Source: an uncultured Clostridium sp. (GTDB taxonomy: Bacteria; Bacillota; Clostridia; TANB77; CAG-508). From it: a stretch of DNA of 47,611 nucleotides. The stretch's first letter is position 1, and each line of letters begins with the position of its first letter. A program made the translations under genes and the position numbers. The DNA lies in the NCBI GenBank assembly GCA_948470875.1, contig CAOKQM010000006.1:1-47611 (forward strand). The letters are read 5' to 3'. The notes beneath the pieces are model-generated. The model was not told the origin of the DNA and searched no databases. It was given only the letters and a program-made list of their open reading frames with translations. Shown here piece by piece: positions 1 to 9,371 of the stretch.

Positions 1-16
1 ATTCATTCCTCCATTT

Positions 17-47
17 AAAAAATAGGGTCAATGTGGGCATTGACCCT
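17..47 (-). terminator. intrinsic terminator of the deoA/aminopeptidase operon
   Basis: A perfect 10-bp inverted repeat (24-33 and 38-47) with a 4-base loop is followed on the minus strand by a run of six T (plus-strand A at 17-22). It sits just after the aminopeptidase stop. Confidence 0.85.
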
Positions 48-57
48 ACGAATTTTA

Positions 58-1467
58 TTAACCTTTGTAAAATGCTTCATATGCTTTATAAGCTTCATAT
101 ACATCAAATTTACTTGTAATTTCATATGGTGAATGCATAGACAAAACTGGCACTCCGCAATCAATCACACTCATACCGCGATTTGCCAAAACAACTGCAA
201 TGGTTCCTCCACCACCAATATCCACTTTTCCAAGTTCAGAAGATTGATAAGAAACACCATTTTTCTCAAAAATATTTCTTACTTCTGCCACAAATTCAGC
301 TGGTGCTTCAGAGGCACCTGATTTTCCTCTAGATCCTGTATATTTCACAATTGTTGGACCTTTTCCAAGAAAACAACTATTGATTTTGTCAAACGTAGAT
401 GGAAAAGTTGGGTCAAATGCGCCATCAACGTCTGCTGAAATAACTTTTGAGTTGTGGAATACTTTTTCTAACGCATTTGACTTGTTTTGTCCTGCTTTGT
501 TTAAAAGTTCTGTTACGAAATATTCAAATGTTTTGGATTCCATTCCTGTTACACCACAAAAACCAATTTCTTCTTTGTCACTTAAAACGCAAACTGCTGT
601 ATTTTTTGGTGTTCCAATATCCAAAATTCCACGCAAAGCCGCATAACAACAAACTTTATCATCTTGTCCATATCCTGCAATCATGCTGCTATCTAATCCA
701 AGACTCTTAGCTTTAAACGCTGGAACAAATTCAATTTCTGAGCTCGTAAAATCAATTTCTTTAATTCCATATTTGTCATTTAAAAGTTTCAAAATATTGA
801 GTTTGATTTTTTCGCTCACTTTTTCATCAGCAAATGGCATGCTTCCAACCACAATATTTAATTCTTCACCTTGCACGCCTTCTTTTAATTTCCTATCCAT
901 TTGCTGACTTGCTAAATGTGGCAATAAATCAGAAATTGTGAAAATTGGGTCATTTTCTTCTTCTCCAATATTGACTTCAATTTTCTCGCCATTTGACTTA
1001 ACAAACGTTGCATGCATACTAAGCGGAATATTAGTCCATTGATATTTTTTAATGCCGCCATAATAATGTGTTTTAAACAAACCTAAACCACTATCTTCGT
1101 ACAATGGATTTGGCTTTAAATCAATTCTTGGTGAATCGCCATGTGCTGCAATCATACGAATTCCATTTTCCAAAACCTCTTCTCCAATAATGGCTGCATA
1201 AAGCGTTCTTTCTCGATTACTCAAAAACACTTTATCACCAACATGTAATTCTGTTTTTTGATTCAAATCTACAAAACCGTTTTTCATCAAAATATCTTTT
1301 GAATTTTTTACAATCTCCTTTTCTGTTTTGGAGCTATTTAAATAATTCATATATTCATCAGCAAATTTAAAAACAGCATTTTGTTTTTCTTCTGTCATCC
1401 CCTCCCAACCTATTTTTTTGCAGTTAAATAATGCCTCCTTTAATTTTTGACCCTCTGTATTTTCCAT
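58..1467 (-). CDS. M18 family aminopeptidase
   Basis: Metal-dependent aminopeptidase of the M18 (aspartyl aminopeptidase) family, a cytosolic enzyme that trims N-terminal residues from peptides. At 469 residues it matches the family length. Visible signatures are AAHGDSPRID (first zinc His), DKEEIGFCG (metal and general-base Glu), ISADVDGAFDP, and the late SMHSPYE His. The start at 1467 has a GAGGAG ribosome binding site a few bases upstream. It is the last gene of a minus-strand cluster with two deoA-like genes and rnhB, and a strong terminator follows. No CGG triplet occurs in frame. The family is clear, the physiological substrate is not. Confidence 0.93.
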   Translation of the reverse strand: MENTEGQKLKEALFNCKKIGWEGMTEEKQNAVFKFADEYMNYLNSSKTEKEIVKNSKDILMKNGFVDLNQKTELHVGDKVFLSNRERTLYAAIIGEEVLENGIRMIAAHGDSPRIDLKPNPLYEDSGLGLFKTHYYGGIKKYQWTNIPLSMHATFVKSNGEKIEVNIGEEENDPIFTISDLLPHLASQQMDRKLKEGVQGEELNIVVGSMPFADEKVSEKIKLNILKLLNDKYGIKEIDFTSSEIEFVPAFKAKSLGLDSSMIAGYGQDDKVCCYAALRGILDIGTPKNTAVCVLSDKEEIGFCGVTGMESKTFEYFVTELLNKAGQNKSNALEKVFHNSKVISADVDGAFDPTFPSTFDKINSCFLGKGPTIVKYTGSRGKSGASEAPAEFVAEVRNIFEKNGVSYQSSELGKVDIGGGGTIAVVLANRGMSVIDCGVPVLSMHSPYEITSKFDVYEAYKAYEAFYKG

Positions 1468-1569
1468 ACTATTTTTCTCCTCTCTTTTTTCTTATTTATT
1501 GAAACGATGATTAATTAAATAATAGTTCATCGTCTTCTTTTAATTTAAGCAGACAAATACTATTCGTCT

Positions 1570-2872
1570 TTACATGATTTCGTCAATGGTTTTTTCTTTG
1601 TTAACAGCTTGGTTAACGATTTTATAAGCTGATTTTAGGTTTTGAACTAGTTCATCGATATTTTTTGAATGGCTTGCATGAATATATGCTAAAACTTCAC
1701 CTTCTTGAACCTTATCACCAATTTTTTTGCATAAAATGATACCAACACGTCTGTCAATTTCGTCTTCTTTTGCTTTTCTTCCAGCACCTAATTCTATACT
1801 AATTTTTCCCACTTTTTCTGCATTTAATTCCTGAATCCAACCATTTTTATCTGAAATCACAGGAAAAATGATTGGCGCTTTTTCTAATTTATTTAACTCG
1901 AACAAATAAGAAGCGTCTGCGCCTTGTCTCCTAGCCAATTCCACAAATTTATGAAAGGCTTTTCCAGAATGGATAACTTCCCAAATTTCATTTTCTAACT
2001 GTTCTTCACTTTCTTGTCTACCTGCCAATTTCAGCATTTGAATACACATGGTAAATACAACTTCTTTTAAATCATCTGCCATTTCACCATGCAATGCTTG
2101 CACTGCTTCCATTAATTCTAAAGTATTTCCAACTGCATAACCTAATGGCTGCTCCATTTTTGAAATCACACAAGAAATTTTTTTATTTTCACCTTGCCAA
2201 ATTTCTTTCATCGTTTTGGCAAGGGTTTTTGCTTGTAATTTATTTTTCATGAAAGCACCAGAACCATAGGTTACATCAATCACAATTTTATTAGCTCCTG
2301 CTGCCATTTTTTTGCTCATAATGCTAGAAGCAATTAGTGGCACACTTTCTACTGTTGCTGTGCTATCACGTAAGGCATATAGTTTTTTGTCAGCTGGCGC
2401 CAAATCTAATGTTTGAGAAATCAAACTAATCCCAATTTCTTTCACATTATTTTTAAATTCTTCAATGGAAATATCGGTTCTGTAAGCTGGAATGGATTGC
2501 AATTTGTCAACTGTTCCACCTGTGATACCAAGCCCTCTTCCACTCATTTTAGCAACAGGAATTCCCATAGAGGCAATGATTGGTGAAATAATCAAAGTTA
2601 CTTTATCACCAACACCACCTGTACTATGTTTGTCAACTACATTTTCCGCAATATCACTTAAATCTAGCTTTTCACCAGAATTTGCCATAGCTACTGTTAA
2701 TGCCCCGTGTTTCTAGTTCATTCATGCCATTGATACAAATCGCCATAAGCAAAGCTGACGCTTGATAATCTGGAATTTCATTTTGAGTATACTTTTCTAT
2801 AAAAAACTCAATTTCTTCTTTGGATAATTCATTTCCCAATCTTTTTTTATCAATCATTTCAATGATATTCAT
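1570..2872 (-). CDS. deoA: pyrimidine-nucleoside phosphorylase, recoded at one CGGG site
   Basis: Thymidine/pyrimidine-nucleoside phosphorylase, which cleaves pyrimidine nucleosides with phosphate in nucleotide salvage. The two frames, 2872 down to CGGG at 2704-2707 and then down to 1570, join into one 433-residue protein of normal length if CGGG counts as one codon. That gives GMNELET-G-ALTVAMANSG, as in the family. KHSTGGVGDK, the LYALRD arginine and the SSIMSKK serine/lysine pair of the active site are present. The usual His of GRGLGHTGG is Ile here. The start at 2872 has an AGGGAG ribosome binding site. It lies 18 bases after a paralogue of identical length. Read without the shift the protein ends after 66 residues. 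Confidence 0.9.
2704..2707 (-). other. CGGG four-base codon / +1 recoding site in deoA (first copy)
   Basis: The minus strand reads ACA-CGGG-GCA. Both flanking frames match the phosphorylase family only if the four bases encode one residue. The residue here is variable in the family (often Ala), so glycine is plausible rather than proven. Confidence 0.8.
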
Positions 2873-2890
2873 ATTTTTCTCCCTTGTATA

Positions 2891-4193
2891 TTACAAAATT
2901 TCTACTACTCTTGAAGTAATATTTACTTTTTTGTTGGTTATTTTAAATGCGTCTTCTAAATTTCGGATAGCACCCATTATTTTGGTTTCATCATTGGTAT
3001 GAATATAAGCAATTATGTCACCAGAACTTACCACATCTCCAATTTTTTTATTGAAAACAATACCTGCTGCTGTCTCAATTTGGCTTTCTTGATTCATTCT
3101 GCCTGCTCCTAAATAAACAGCAATACTGCCAACTACATCTGCATCAATTTTTTCAATATAGCCATTATCTGGAGCATAAACTGGCATGATAAATTTTGCT
3201 TTTTCAAATTGATTTGTATTTTCTACATAGTTTATGTCACCTCCGCTGTTTTGCAATCATTTCTACAAACTTTTCATACGCTTTTCCATTTCTCAATACT
3301 TCTTTTACAATCAACTCGTTTTCTCTAAGATTTTTATTTCCCTTCATAATCGCCAAAATAGCACTTCCAATTGTGACAGTAACTTCTCCTAAATCAAATG
3401 CCATATTTCCCTTCAATGCTTCTATAGCTTCTATCATTTCTAAATTATGACCAACAGAATATCCAAGTGGTTCTTCCATATTCGTGATAATACACATCAC
3501 TTTTTTGCCTAATTTTTTTCCAACGCTTTTTAAAATTTTAGCTAATTTTCTCGCTTGTTCTTTGGTTTTGATATACGTTCCATTTCCATATGTTATTTCA
3601 AAAACAATATTTTCGCTTCCTGTTGAAATTTTAATACTCATCAAACTTGCTGCAATAATGGGAAGACAATCTGTACAAGCAATTTCATTTCTAAGTTGAT
3701 ACATTTTTTTCTCTACAGGATTCAAATTCTGTGATTGATTCAAAATTCCAACATTGATTTGTTTGATATTTTGCTTAAATATTTCAATTGGAATTTCTGT
3801 ATTATAACCTGGTATGGATTCTAATTTATCGATTGTGCCTCCTGCAATTCCCATGCCTCTACTTGAAATTTTCGCAATTGGAATGTCTAAACTAGCAATT
3901 ATAGGAAGTAACAGCAAAGTAACTTTATCGCCAACTCCGCCTGTACTATGCTTGTCCACTATTTTTTGGGTCATATCTTCTAAATCAATTTTTTCACCTG
4001 AATCCGCCATAGCAACAGCAAAAGCAATGATTTCTTCTTCTGTCATGCCATCTTTATAAATATAGCTAAGCAAAGCTCCTGCTTGTGCTTGTGTCACTTC
4101 TCCTTTGTTATATTTGCTAATAAACAATTTAATTTCTTCTTCTGAAAGTTCTTTTCGCTCTCTTTTTTTGGTAATAATTGTTTTAATATCCAT
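2891..4193 (-). CDS. diverged pyrimidine-nucleoside phosphorylase paralogue, recoded at one CGGA site
   Basis: Second member of the thymidine/pyrimidine phosphorylase family, 433 residues after joining frames at CGGA 3242-3245. The join gives MIAKQ-G-GDINY, where the family has QGGD. KHSTGGVGDK and the QLRN arginine are kept. The stretch equivalent to SIMSKK reads SLMSIK, so the active-site lysine (Lys190 in E. coli numbering, aligned by eye) is isoleucine, and GRGLGHTGG reads SRGMGIAGG. Substrate or activity may therefore differ from its downstream neighbour. It follows rnhB by about 30 bases and precedes the other copy by 18, so the set is probably co-transcribed. Tandem duplication followed by divergence is the likely origin. 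Confidence 0.85.
3242..3245 (-). other. CGGA four-base codon / +1 recoding site in second deoA-like gene
   Basis: The minus strand reads CAG-CGGA-GGT-GAC. Decoding CGGA as Gly restores the conserved QGGD of the C-terminal domain. Unshifted reading hits TGA two codons later. Confidence 0.88.
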
Positions 4194-4223
4194 TGTTTTT
4201 CCTTTCTTTTGTATTTTTATTAT

Positions 4224-4865
4224 TTAAACAAAATTTTTAATAAATGATTTTCTATGTAACCTACATGGACCATTTTCCTTCAAAAGTCGAATATGTTCAG
4301 CTGTTCCATACCCCTTATGTTTGGCAAAACCATACACAGGATAAATTTCATCCCATTGTCTCATTATTCTATCTCTAGTAACTTTAGCAATAATGGAAGC
4401 TGCTGCAATACAATAATGTTTGGCATCTCCTTTTACAACAGAAATATATGGAATTGAGCAAGTTTCAATCTGATTTAAAGCATCCACCAAAATCACGTCT
4501 GGTTTTGTTTTCAAGTCTTGGATTGCCATTTTCAGCGCCAGTTTTGTTGCATTTAAAATATTGATTTCATCAATTTTATTTTGTTCAACAATCCCAATTC
4601 CATAACTAATTGCCTCTTCAATAATTTGCTCATAGATTTTTTCACGTTTTTTTTCCGAAATTTTTTTGGAATCATTCACCCCTTCAATAAACGAATCTTT
4701 TGGCATAATTACTGCTCCAACAACAACTGGTCCTGCCAATGGTCCTCTTCCTGCTTCATCAATTCCACAAATATACTCAATATTTTCATTTTGATATAAC
4801 TTATTTTCTTCTATTTTTAGTAGATTTAAGCGTTCTATTTCTTTTTCTTTCAACTTTTCCTCCAT
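4224..4865 (-). CDS. rnhB: ribonuclease HII
   Basis: Ribonuclease HII cleaves the RNA strand of RNA/DNA hybrids and removes single ribonucleotides from DNA. The GIDEAGRGPLAGPVV motif holds the first catalytic pair (Asp36, Glu37). Later conserved blocks are DSKKIS, VDAL, KGDAKHYCIAAASIIAKVTRDR and the C-terminal HKGYGT. Length 213 is normal. An N-terminal lysine/glutamate-rich stretch of about 28 residues precedes the catalytic fold. The ATG at 4865 lies three bases after the stop of the upstream prepilin-like gene, so the two are translationally close. All CGG occurrences are out of frame. Confidence 0.95.
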   Translation of the reverse strand: MEEKLKEKEIERLNLLKIEENKLYQNENIEYICGIDEAGRGPLAGPVVVGAVIMPKDSFIEGVNDSKKISEKKREKIYEQIIEEAISYGIGIVEQNKIDEINILNATKLALKMAIQDLKTKPDVILVDALNQIETCSIPYISVVKGDAKHYCIAAASIIAKVTRDRIMRQWDEIYPVYGFAKHKGYGTAEHIRLLKENGPCRLHRKSFIKNFV

Positions 4866-4867
4866 TT

Positions 4868-5374
4868 CTATTTTTCTTCTAAAATTGCATTTAACCCTGT
4901 CATGGAATAATATTTTGTGCCTTCATAACTCATTCCTTGTGAATACAAAATTTCAGCATGTTCATAATTGACAAAAAAAGCCTCTTGTGAACCTAACATT
5001 TTTTTATCTAGTCCTTGCGATTCCAAACAATTGGCATCCCACTTATACCAATTCCAATTTTCTACTTGCATACTATCTACGCCAGCTTTTGCAGCAATTT
5101 GCTCAATTTCTTCTGGTGTTATATCCATTGAAATATCCGAAATGGTATAACGTATATCATCTGAACTAATCAAACCATTTCCAGAAAATTGATATTCTTC
5201 GTAAATTGTTTGCACTTTGGCATTTACAAGTATCATATGGGTGAGAATACGTCCCATTTTAACTTGCTTTATATTAGAAACTCCCGATTTTAATGTTATG
5301 CTTGTTATGATAGCTAGCACAGCTATTGTGATAACTAGACTTAGTAAACTCACACCTTGGTTATTTTTTGACAT
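4868..5374 (-). CDS. prepilin-like single-pass protein, function unknown
   Basis: A 168-residue protein with a type IV prepilin-like N terminus: a short polar leader ending in Gly (NNQG), then the hydrophobic helix VSLLSLVITIAVLAIITS. The remaining 140 residues are soluble and match nothing I recognise. Such proteins may be processed by a prepilin peptidase and exposed outside the membrane. I chose the ATG at 5374 because GGAGG lies six bases upstream; the alternative start at 5386 is TTG and overlaps that site. It heads the rnhB-deoA-aminopeptidase cluster behind a good promoter. Two more proteins with similar N termini lie at 6899-9124 and 24269-24760. Confidence 0.75.
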   Translation of the reverse strand: MSKNNQGVSLLSLVITIAVLAIITSITLKSGVSNIKQVKMGRILTHMILVNAKVQTIYEEYQFSGNGLISSDDIRYTISDISMDITPEEIEQIAAKAGVDSMQVENWNWYKWDANCLESQGLDKKMLGSQEAFFVNYEHAEILYSQGMSYEGTKYYSMTGLNAILEEK

Positions 5375-5427
5375 AAATTCCTCCAAAAAATTTCTTAAAT
5401 TTAAGATTATTTTAATTAATTAATTGT

Positions 5428-5456
5428 ATTATATCTATAGAATTAATTTTTTTCAA
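5428..5456 (-). promoter_or_regulatory. promoter for prepilin-like/rnhB/deoA cluster
   Basis: TTGAAA (5451-5456) and TATAAT (5428-5433) on the minus strand with a 17-base spacer, about 50 bases upstream of the first gene. Confidence 0.75.
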
Positions 5457-5489
5457 GAGCCACTTAAAAAATTTTTTTAAGACATACTA

Positions 5490-5518
5490 TTGTAAATAAT
5501 TCATTTTTGCAGTATGAT
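5490..5518 (+). promoter_or_regulatory. promoter of the HtrA-like protease gene
   Basis: TTGTAA (5490-5495), 17-base spacer, TATGAT (5513-5518). A GAAAGGA ribosome binding site follows at 5561-5567, ten bases before the ATG. Confidence 0.7.
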
Positions 5519-5577
5519 ATTTACAATCTAAAATTTATGAAAGCAATTTACTTGCTTTAAGAAAGGAATGATAACAA

Positions 5578-6849
5578 ATGGATAATTTTAAACAATCCGA
5601 ATTTTCAAGAAAAAAAGATTTCAAACATTTTACAACCCCTTTTATTTCTGGAGTTTTAGGTGCTAGTTTGGTTATTGGAATCTGTTTTGGTATTCCAGAG
5701 ATAAAAACCAAATTAGTTGGCGAAAAATCGACTCCTAACTTAGGTACTAGCACCTCTTCTTCCAATGTTTCAAGTGACCTAATCGATTTAGTAGAATATT
5801 CTAACACTTCTGTAGCTGTTGCTCAAAAAGTATTGCCATCCATTGTTGGCATTAAAATCAAATATTCTGTTAATTCAATTTTTGGCACAAGTGAAGCAAA
5901 TGCTACTGGTTCAGGAATTATTATTAGTGAAGATGGTTACATTATCACCAATAATCATGTTGTCTCAACAGAAAGTTCTTCTTCCTATTATGCCATTGAA
6001 GAAGCCTCAAGTATGACGGTGAACCTTTACAATGATTCCACTGAATATGAAGCCAAAATTATTGGGACAGATTCTTACACCGATTTAGCCGTCATCAAAA
6101 TCGAAGCTTCTGGTTTAACACCTGCCACTTTAGGAAATTCTGACCAAGTTAAAGTTGGTGAATTTGCCATGGCAATTGGTTGTCCTCTTGGCTTAGAAAG
6201 CACGGTTACTTCAGGCATTATTAGTGCTGTTAATCGAACGGTTTCTGATGGTACTAGTTCAGAATATACTTGCCTTCAAACAGATGCTGCTATCAATTCT
6301 GGAAATAGTGGAGGGGCTTTGGTCAATAGTAATGGAGAAGTGATTGGAATCAATACTTTAAAGCTTTCTGGAACCGGGGTCGAAGGGATGGGATTTGCCA
6401 TTCCAATCAGTTCTACAACCGATGTTATTGATCAATTAATCCAATTTCAAACAGTAAAAAGACCATACATTGGAATTGAAGGTGTCTCTGTTGACGAAGC
6501 AACAGCAAAACAATATCATCTTCCAGAAGGAATTTATGTTTATACTGTATCTAAAAATTCTCCTGCTGAAAAAGCTGGACTTATAAAAGGTGATGTTATC
6601 ACAAAAATAGAAGGAACTGAAGTAAAAAAAGTTAGTGAATTAAACAAAGAGAAAAACAAACATGCCATTGGAGATAGCATTACTTTAAGCATTTATCGTG
6701 ATGGGCAAGATTCAGAAATTCAGATTTCTTTAGAAGAAACACCAACTGAAGAGCAAACTTCAGCAACAACTGAAGAAATTGAAGATTCTTTATTAAATAA
6801 AAACAATCCACAAAATAATCCATCTATTTTTGATTTCTTTTCAAGATAA
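5578..6849 (+). CDS. HtrA/DegP-like trypsin-fold serine protease with PDZ domain
   Basis: Membrane-anchored quality-control protease of the HtrA family, acting on misfolded proteins at the cell surface. A short cytoplasmic start is followed by a membrane helix at about residues 22-40 and a Ser/Thr-rich linker. The protease domain runs from about 75 to 275 with the triad His127 (TNNHVV), Asp169 (YTDLAV) and Ser244 (GNSGGA). One PDZ domain follows (about 285-380), then a Glu/Thr/Asn-rich tail. Length 423 is typical for Firmicute HtrA. It is transcribed alone from its own promoter to a strong hairpin terminator. No CGG triplet is in frame. Confidence 0.95.
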   Translation: MDNFKQSEFSRKKDFKHFTTPFISGVLGASLVIGICFGIPEIKTKLVGEKSTPNLGTSTSSSNVSSDLIDLVEYSNTSVAVAQKVLPSIVGIKIKYSVNSIFGTSEANATGSGIIISEDGYIITNNHVVSTESSSSYYAIEEASSMTVNLYNDSTEYEAKIIGTDSYTDLAVIKIEASGLTPATLGNSDQVKVGEFAMAIGCPLGLESTVTSGIISAVNRTVSDGTSSEYTCLQTDAAINSGNSGGALVNSNGEVIGINTLKLSGTGVEGMGFAIPISSTTDVIDQLIQFQTVKRPYIGIEGVSVDEATAKQYHLPEGIYVYTVSKNSPAEKAGLIKGDVITKIEGTEVKKVSELNKEKNKHAIGDSITLSIYRDGQDSEIQISLEETPTEEQTSATTEEIEDSLLNKNNPQNNPSIFDFFSR

Positions 6850-6865
6850 ATACGGCAAAAAATTT

Positions 6866-6900
6866 ACCCAGACTTTCTTTCAAAGTCTGGGTGATTTTTT
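6866..6900 (+). terminator. bidirectional terminator after HtrA gene
   Basis: 11-bp perfect stem (6866-6876 with 6882-6892) with a 5-base loop and T6 at 6895-6900. A-rich sequence on the other side lets it also serve the converging LRR gene. Confidence 0.88.
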
Positions 6901-9124
6901 ATTGCCCCCAATTAACAACTGCACTTCCTCCGTTCCAATCGGTATTCCAACCAATTGGTTTACTTGAATGTTTACAATTAATGGTTTGAGAAGATTTCCA
7001 ACCATAAAAAGCTCTTACATTAATAGTTGTCACACTCTTTGGAATTGTTATACTATTTAAAGATGTACATTGTTGAAATGCGCGAGCCCCTATACTTGTT
7101 ACACTCTCTGGAATACTAATATAACTTAACTTCGTACAAGAATCAAACGCATACGCTCCTATTGTTGTTATGCTACTTGGAATTGTTATGCTACTCAAAG
7201 TTGCACATCCTTTAAATGTACTCTTTTGTATGCTTGTTACACTATTTGGAATATGAAGACTTATCAAACTTGTACAACCATAAAACGCCTGTGATCCGAT
7301 ACTGGTTATTCCTTCTTCTAATGTTACATTAGCTAAACCGCTACAATCTTTAAAAGCCTCTTTTCCTATACTCATTACACTATTCGGAATAGAAATCTTT
7401 TCTAAACTTGTGCAGCCATAAAACACTTCATTTCCTAAAGTTTTTACACCATTTGGTAGCGTTATGTCACTCAAACTTTCACAATTATAAAATGCATTAT
7501 TAGCGATACTTGTTAACCCTTCTCGCAGATTTACATTTACTAACTTTTTACAATAAGAAAATACACTTGTTCCAATAGTTGTTACACCTGCTTGAAGTGT
7601 TACACTTTGCAATTCTGGACAATTATGAAAAGCGTTTTCTTCTATTGTTTTTACACTTCCTGGTATAACAAAACTGGTGAAATATGCCTTTGCTTCTGTT
7701 ACAGCTAACGCAGGATTTGAATCCTGTTTACTGCTCATAAACGCATTTTGTTTTATGGTATCAATGGTATACGTGACTCCTTTTTCATCTGTATATGAAC
7801 TTGGAATGACAACATCTGTAATATAGTTTGTTCCATCTTTTATGGCACCAATGCTACCCTCTCCCAGGTAATAATATTTTGTTGCATATTCATCCTTTAC
7901 TCCTGTTATAGCAGCTGTTTTAGTCTCTTCATTTAAAGCATATGTGAAATATTTCGCATCTGTTGGATCCACGTTCCATAAAATTTTTGCATTACATAAA
8001 GTACTCCAATTTGAATCCCAACCACTTGGAGCTTGTTTAAATGCTTGACAATCAATGGTTTGTTCTGCTGTCCAACGAGAAAACGCATAAGATTCTATTT
8101 TAGTAATACTAGCTGGAATAATTAAGCTTTGCAAATTTGTACATCCTTTAAATGCTCCTGCTCCTATACTTGTTACACTATTTGGAATCGTTAAACTTTT
8201 TAAATTCTTACAGTCAAAAAATAATATTTCTTCTATCCTTGTTAAGCTTTTTGGAAGATTGATGCTTTCTAAATTGGTACAACCAGAAAATGCACTACGC
8301 CCTATATTGTTCACACGATTTGGAATGGTTAAATTTCTTAAACTTGTACAACCAGAAAATGCCACAGCTCCTATGGTTGTTACATTTTGTGGAATATTGA
8401 TATTGGTTAATTGATTACAATTAAAAAATGCCCTTTCTTCTATGGTCGTTATAGTATTTGGCAATACAAAGCTGTTAAAATACGCATTTAAAGTGTCTTC
8501 TTCTATTGAGCATCCAAGAGTAAGATAAAAAGCACTTGCACCTATTTTATCCACTGTATACCTTACCCCGTTTTCAGTAATCGTAGCTGGAATGACAACA
8601 TCTGTAATATAGGTTTCTCCATCTTTTATGGCTCCTACATAAGCAACATCATTATAATAATATTTTTCACCATATTCTTCTTTTACACCAGTTATGGTTG
8701 CAGTTTTAGCCTGTTCATTTAAAGCAAATGTGAAGTATTTTATGTCGGTTTGATTCACATCAGGATTTTCATAATAAGATTCCAAATAAGCTTTTAATTT
8801 TCCTTCAATTTGATATTCTCCAACTGTTATAACGCCTGTTTCTCGATTTACTTGACTTTCGTTACTAATAATCTTATTTCGGATTAATTGGTCAATTATA
8901 GTATCCAATGTTACAATATCGTTTTTAGCTTCTGCTTGAATAATCGCTAAATCAATTTGTTCTTCTAAATCCTTTATTTCTGCATCTCTTTTCACTTGTT
9001 TTGCTTGCTCAAAGACACCATTGTCTAATGTTATGGCTCTTATGCTAACTCCTGCTAAAATAATTAAAATAATAACGGTTATAAGTAAACTCATTAATGT
9101 GATTCCAGATTTTGCATTTTTCAT
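6899..9124 (-). CDS. BspA-like leucine-rich-repeat surface protein with prepilin-like N terminus
   Basis: A 741-residue surface protein. Residues 1-30 form a prepilin-like segment (KSGITLMSLLITVIILIILAG). A charged helix follows to about residue 110. Then come two copies of the same architecture: a KYFT-ALNE-KTA-ITGVK module leading into a run of BspA-type (LRR_5) repeats of about 23 residues with motifs such as SIGAGAFKGCTNLQSLIIP. The first run covers about residues 200-370 and the second about 470-735. BspA-type repeats are typical of adhesins and host-contact proteins, but no ligand can be named. It has its own promoter and an AAAGGA ribosome binding site. Confidence 0.9.
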   Translation of the reverse strand: MKNAKSGITLMSLLITVIILIILAGVSIRAITLDNGVFEQAKQVKRDAEIKDLEEQIDLAIIQAEAKNDIVTLDTIIDQLIRNKIISNESQVNRETGVITVGEYQIEGKLKAYLESYYENPDVNQTDIKYFTFALNEQAKTATITGVKEEYGEKYYYNDVAYVGAIKDGETYITDVVIPATITENGVRYTVDKIGASAFYLTLGCSIEEDTLNAYFNSFVLPNTITTIEERAFFNCNQLTNINIPQNVTTIGAVAFSGCTSLRNLTIPNRVNNIGRSAFSGCTNLESINLPKSLTRIEEILFFDCKNLKSLTIPNSVTSIGAGAFKGCTNLQSLIIPASITKIESYAFSRWTAEQTIDCQAFKQAPSGWDSNWSTLCNAKILWNVDPTDAKYFTYALNEETKTAAITGVKDEYATKYYYLGEGSIGAIKDGTNYITDVVIPSSYTDEKGVTYTIDTIKQNAFMSSKQDSNPALAVTEAKAYFTSFVIPGSVKTIEENAFHNCPELQSVTLQAGVTTIGTSVFSYCKKLVNVNLREGLTSIANNAFYNCESLSDITLPNGVKTLGNEVFYGCTSLEKISIPNSVMSIGKEAFKDCSGLANVTLEEGITSIGSQAFYGCTSLISLHIPNSVTSIQKSTFKGCATLSSITIPSSITTIGAYAFDSCTKLSYISIPESVTSIGARAFQQCTSLNSITIPKSVTTINVRAFYGWKSSQTINCKHSSKPIGWNTDWNGGSAVVNWGQ

Positions 9125-9167
9125 ATTATATTTTCCTTTCTTGCTTGTGATAGACTTTATTATTTTA

Positions 9168-9196
9168 ATTCTAACTTTTAATTTTTAAATTGTCAA
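9168..9196 (-). promoter_or_regulatory. promoter of the BspA-like gene
   Basis: TTGACA (9191-9196) and TAGAAT (9168-9173) on the minus strand, 17-base spacer, about 45 bases upstream of the ATG at 9124. Confidence 0.75.
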
Positions 9197-9323
9197 TAAC
9201 TTCCTCAAAATCTCACCAAAACAATTGCAAACTTTTGGATAAAAATTTATTATAAACTCTTTTTAATTCAACATAGAGTCTATTTTCTAAAAGCAAAAGT
9301 GAGCATTATGAAAATTTCAAACT

Positions 9324-9356
9324 AAAAAACGCAATCTTTTTTAGATTACGTTTTTT
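9324..9356 (-). terminator. terminator after small acidic protein gene
   Basis: Near-perfect stem (9324-9337 with 9343-9356) flanked by A6 and T6, so it can act in either direction. It lies just downstream of the 9372 gene. Confidence 0.75.
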
Positions 9357-9371
9357 GATTTTTACATTATT

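Noticed and set aside
6240-6380. CGG strings in the HtrA gene as further recoding sites
   Set aside because: All are out of frame (CGA-ACG-GTT, ACC-GGG) and the protein is intact in one frame.
7000-8500. Repeated GTTACACTATTTGGAAT-like strings as a CRISPR or DNA repeat array
   Set aside because: They are codon-level repeats of the LRR protein (motif NSVTSIG), with protein-repeat periodicity and no spacers.
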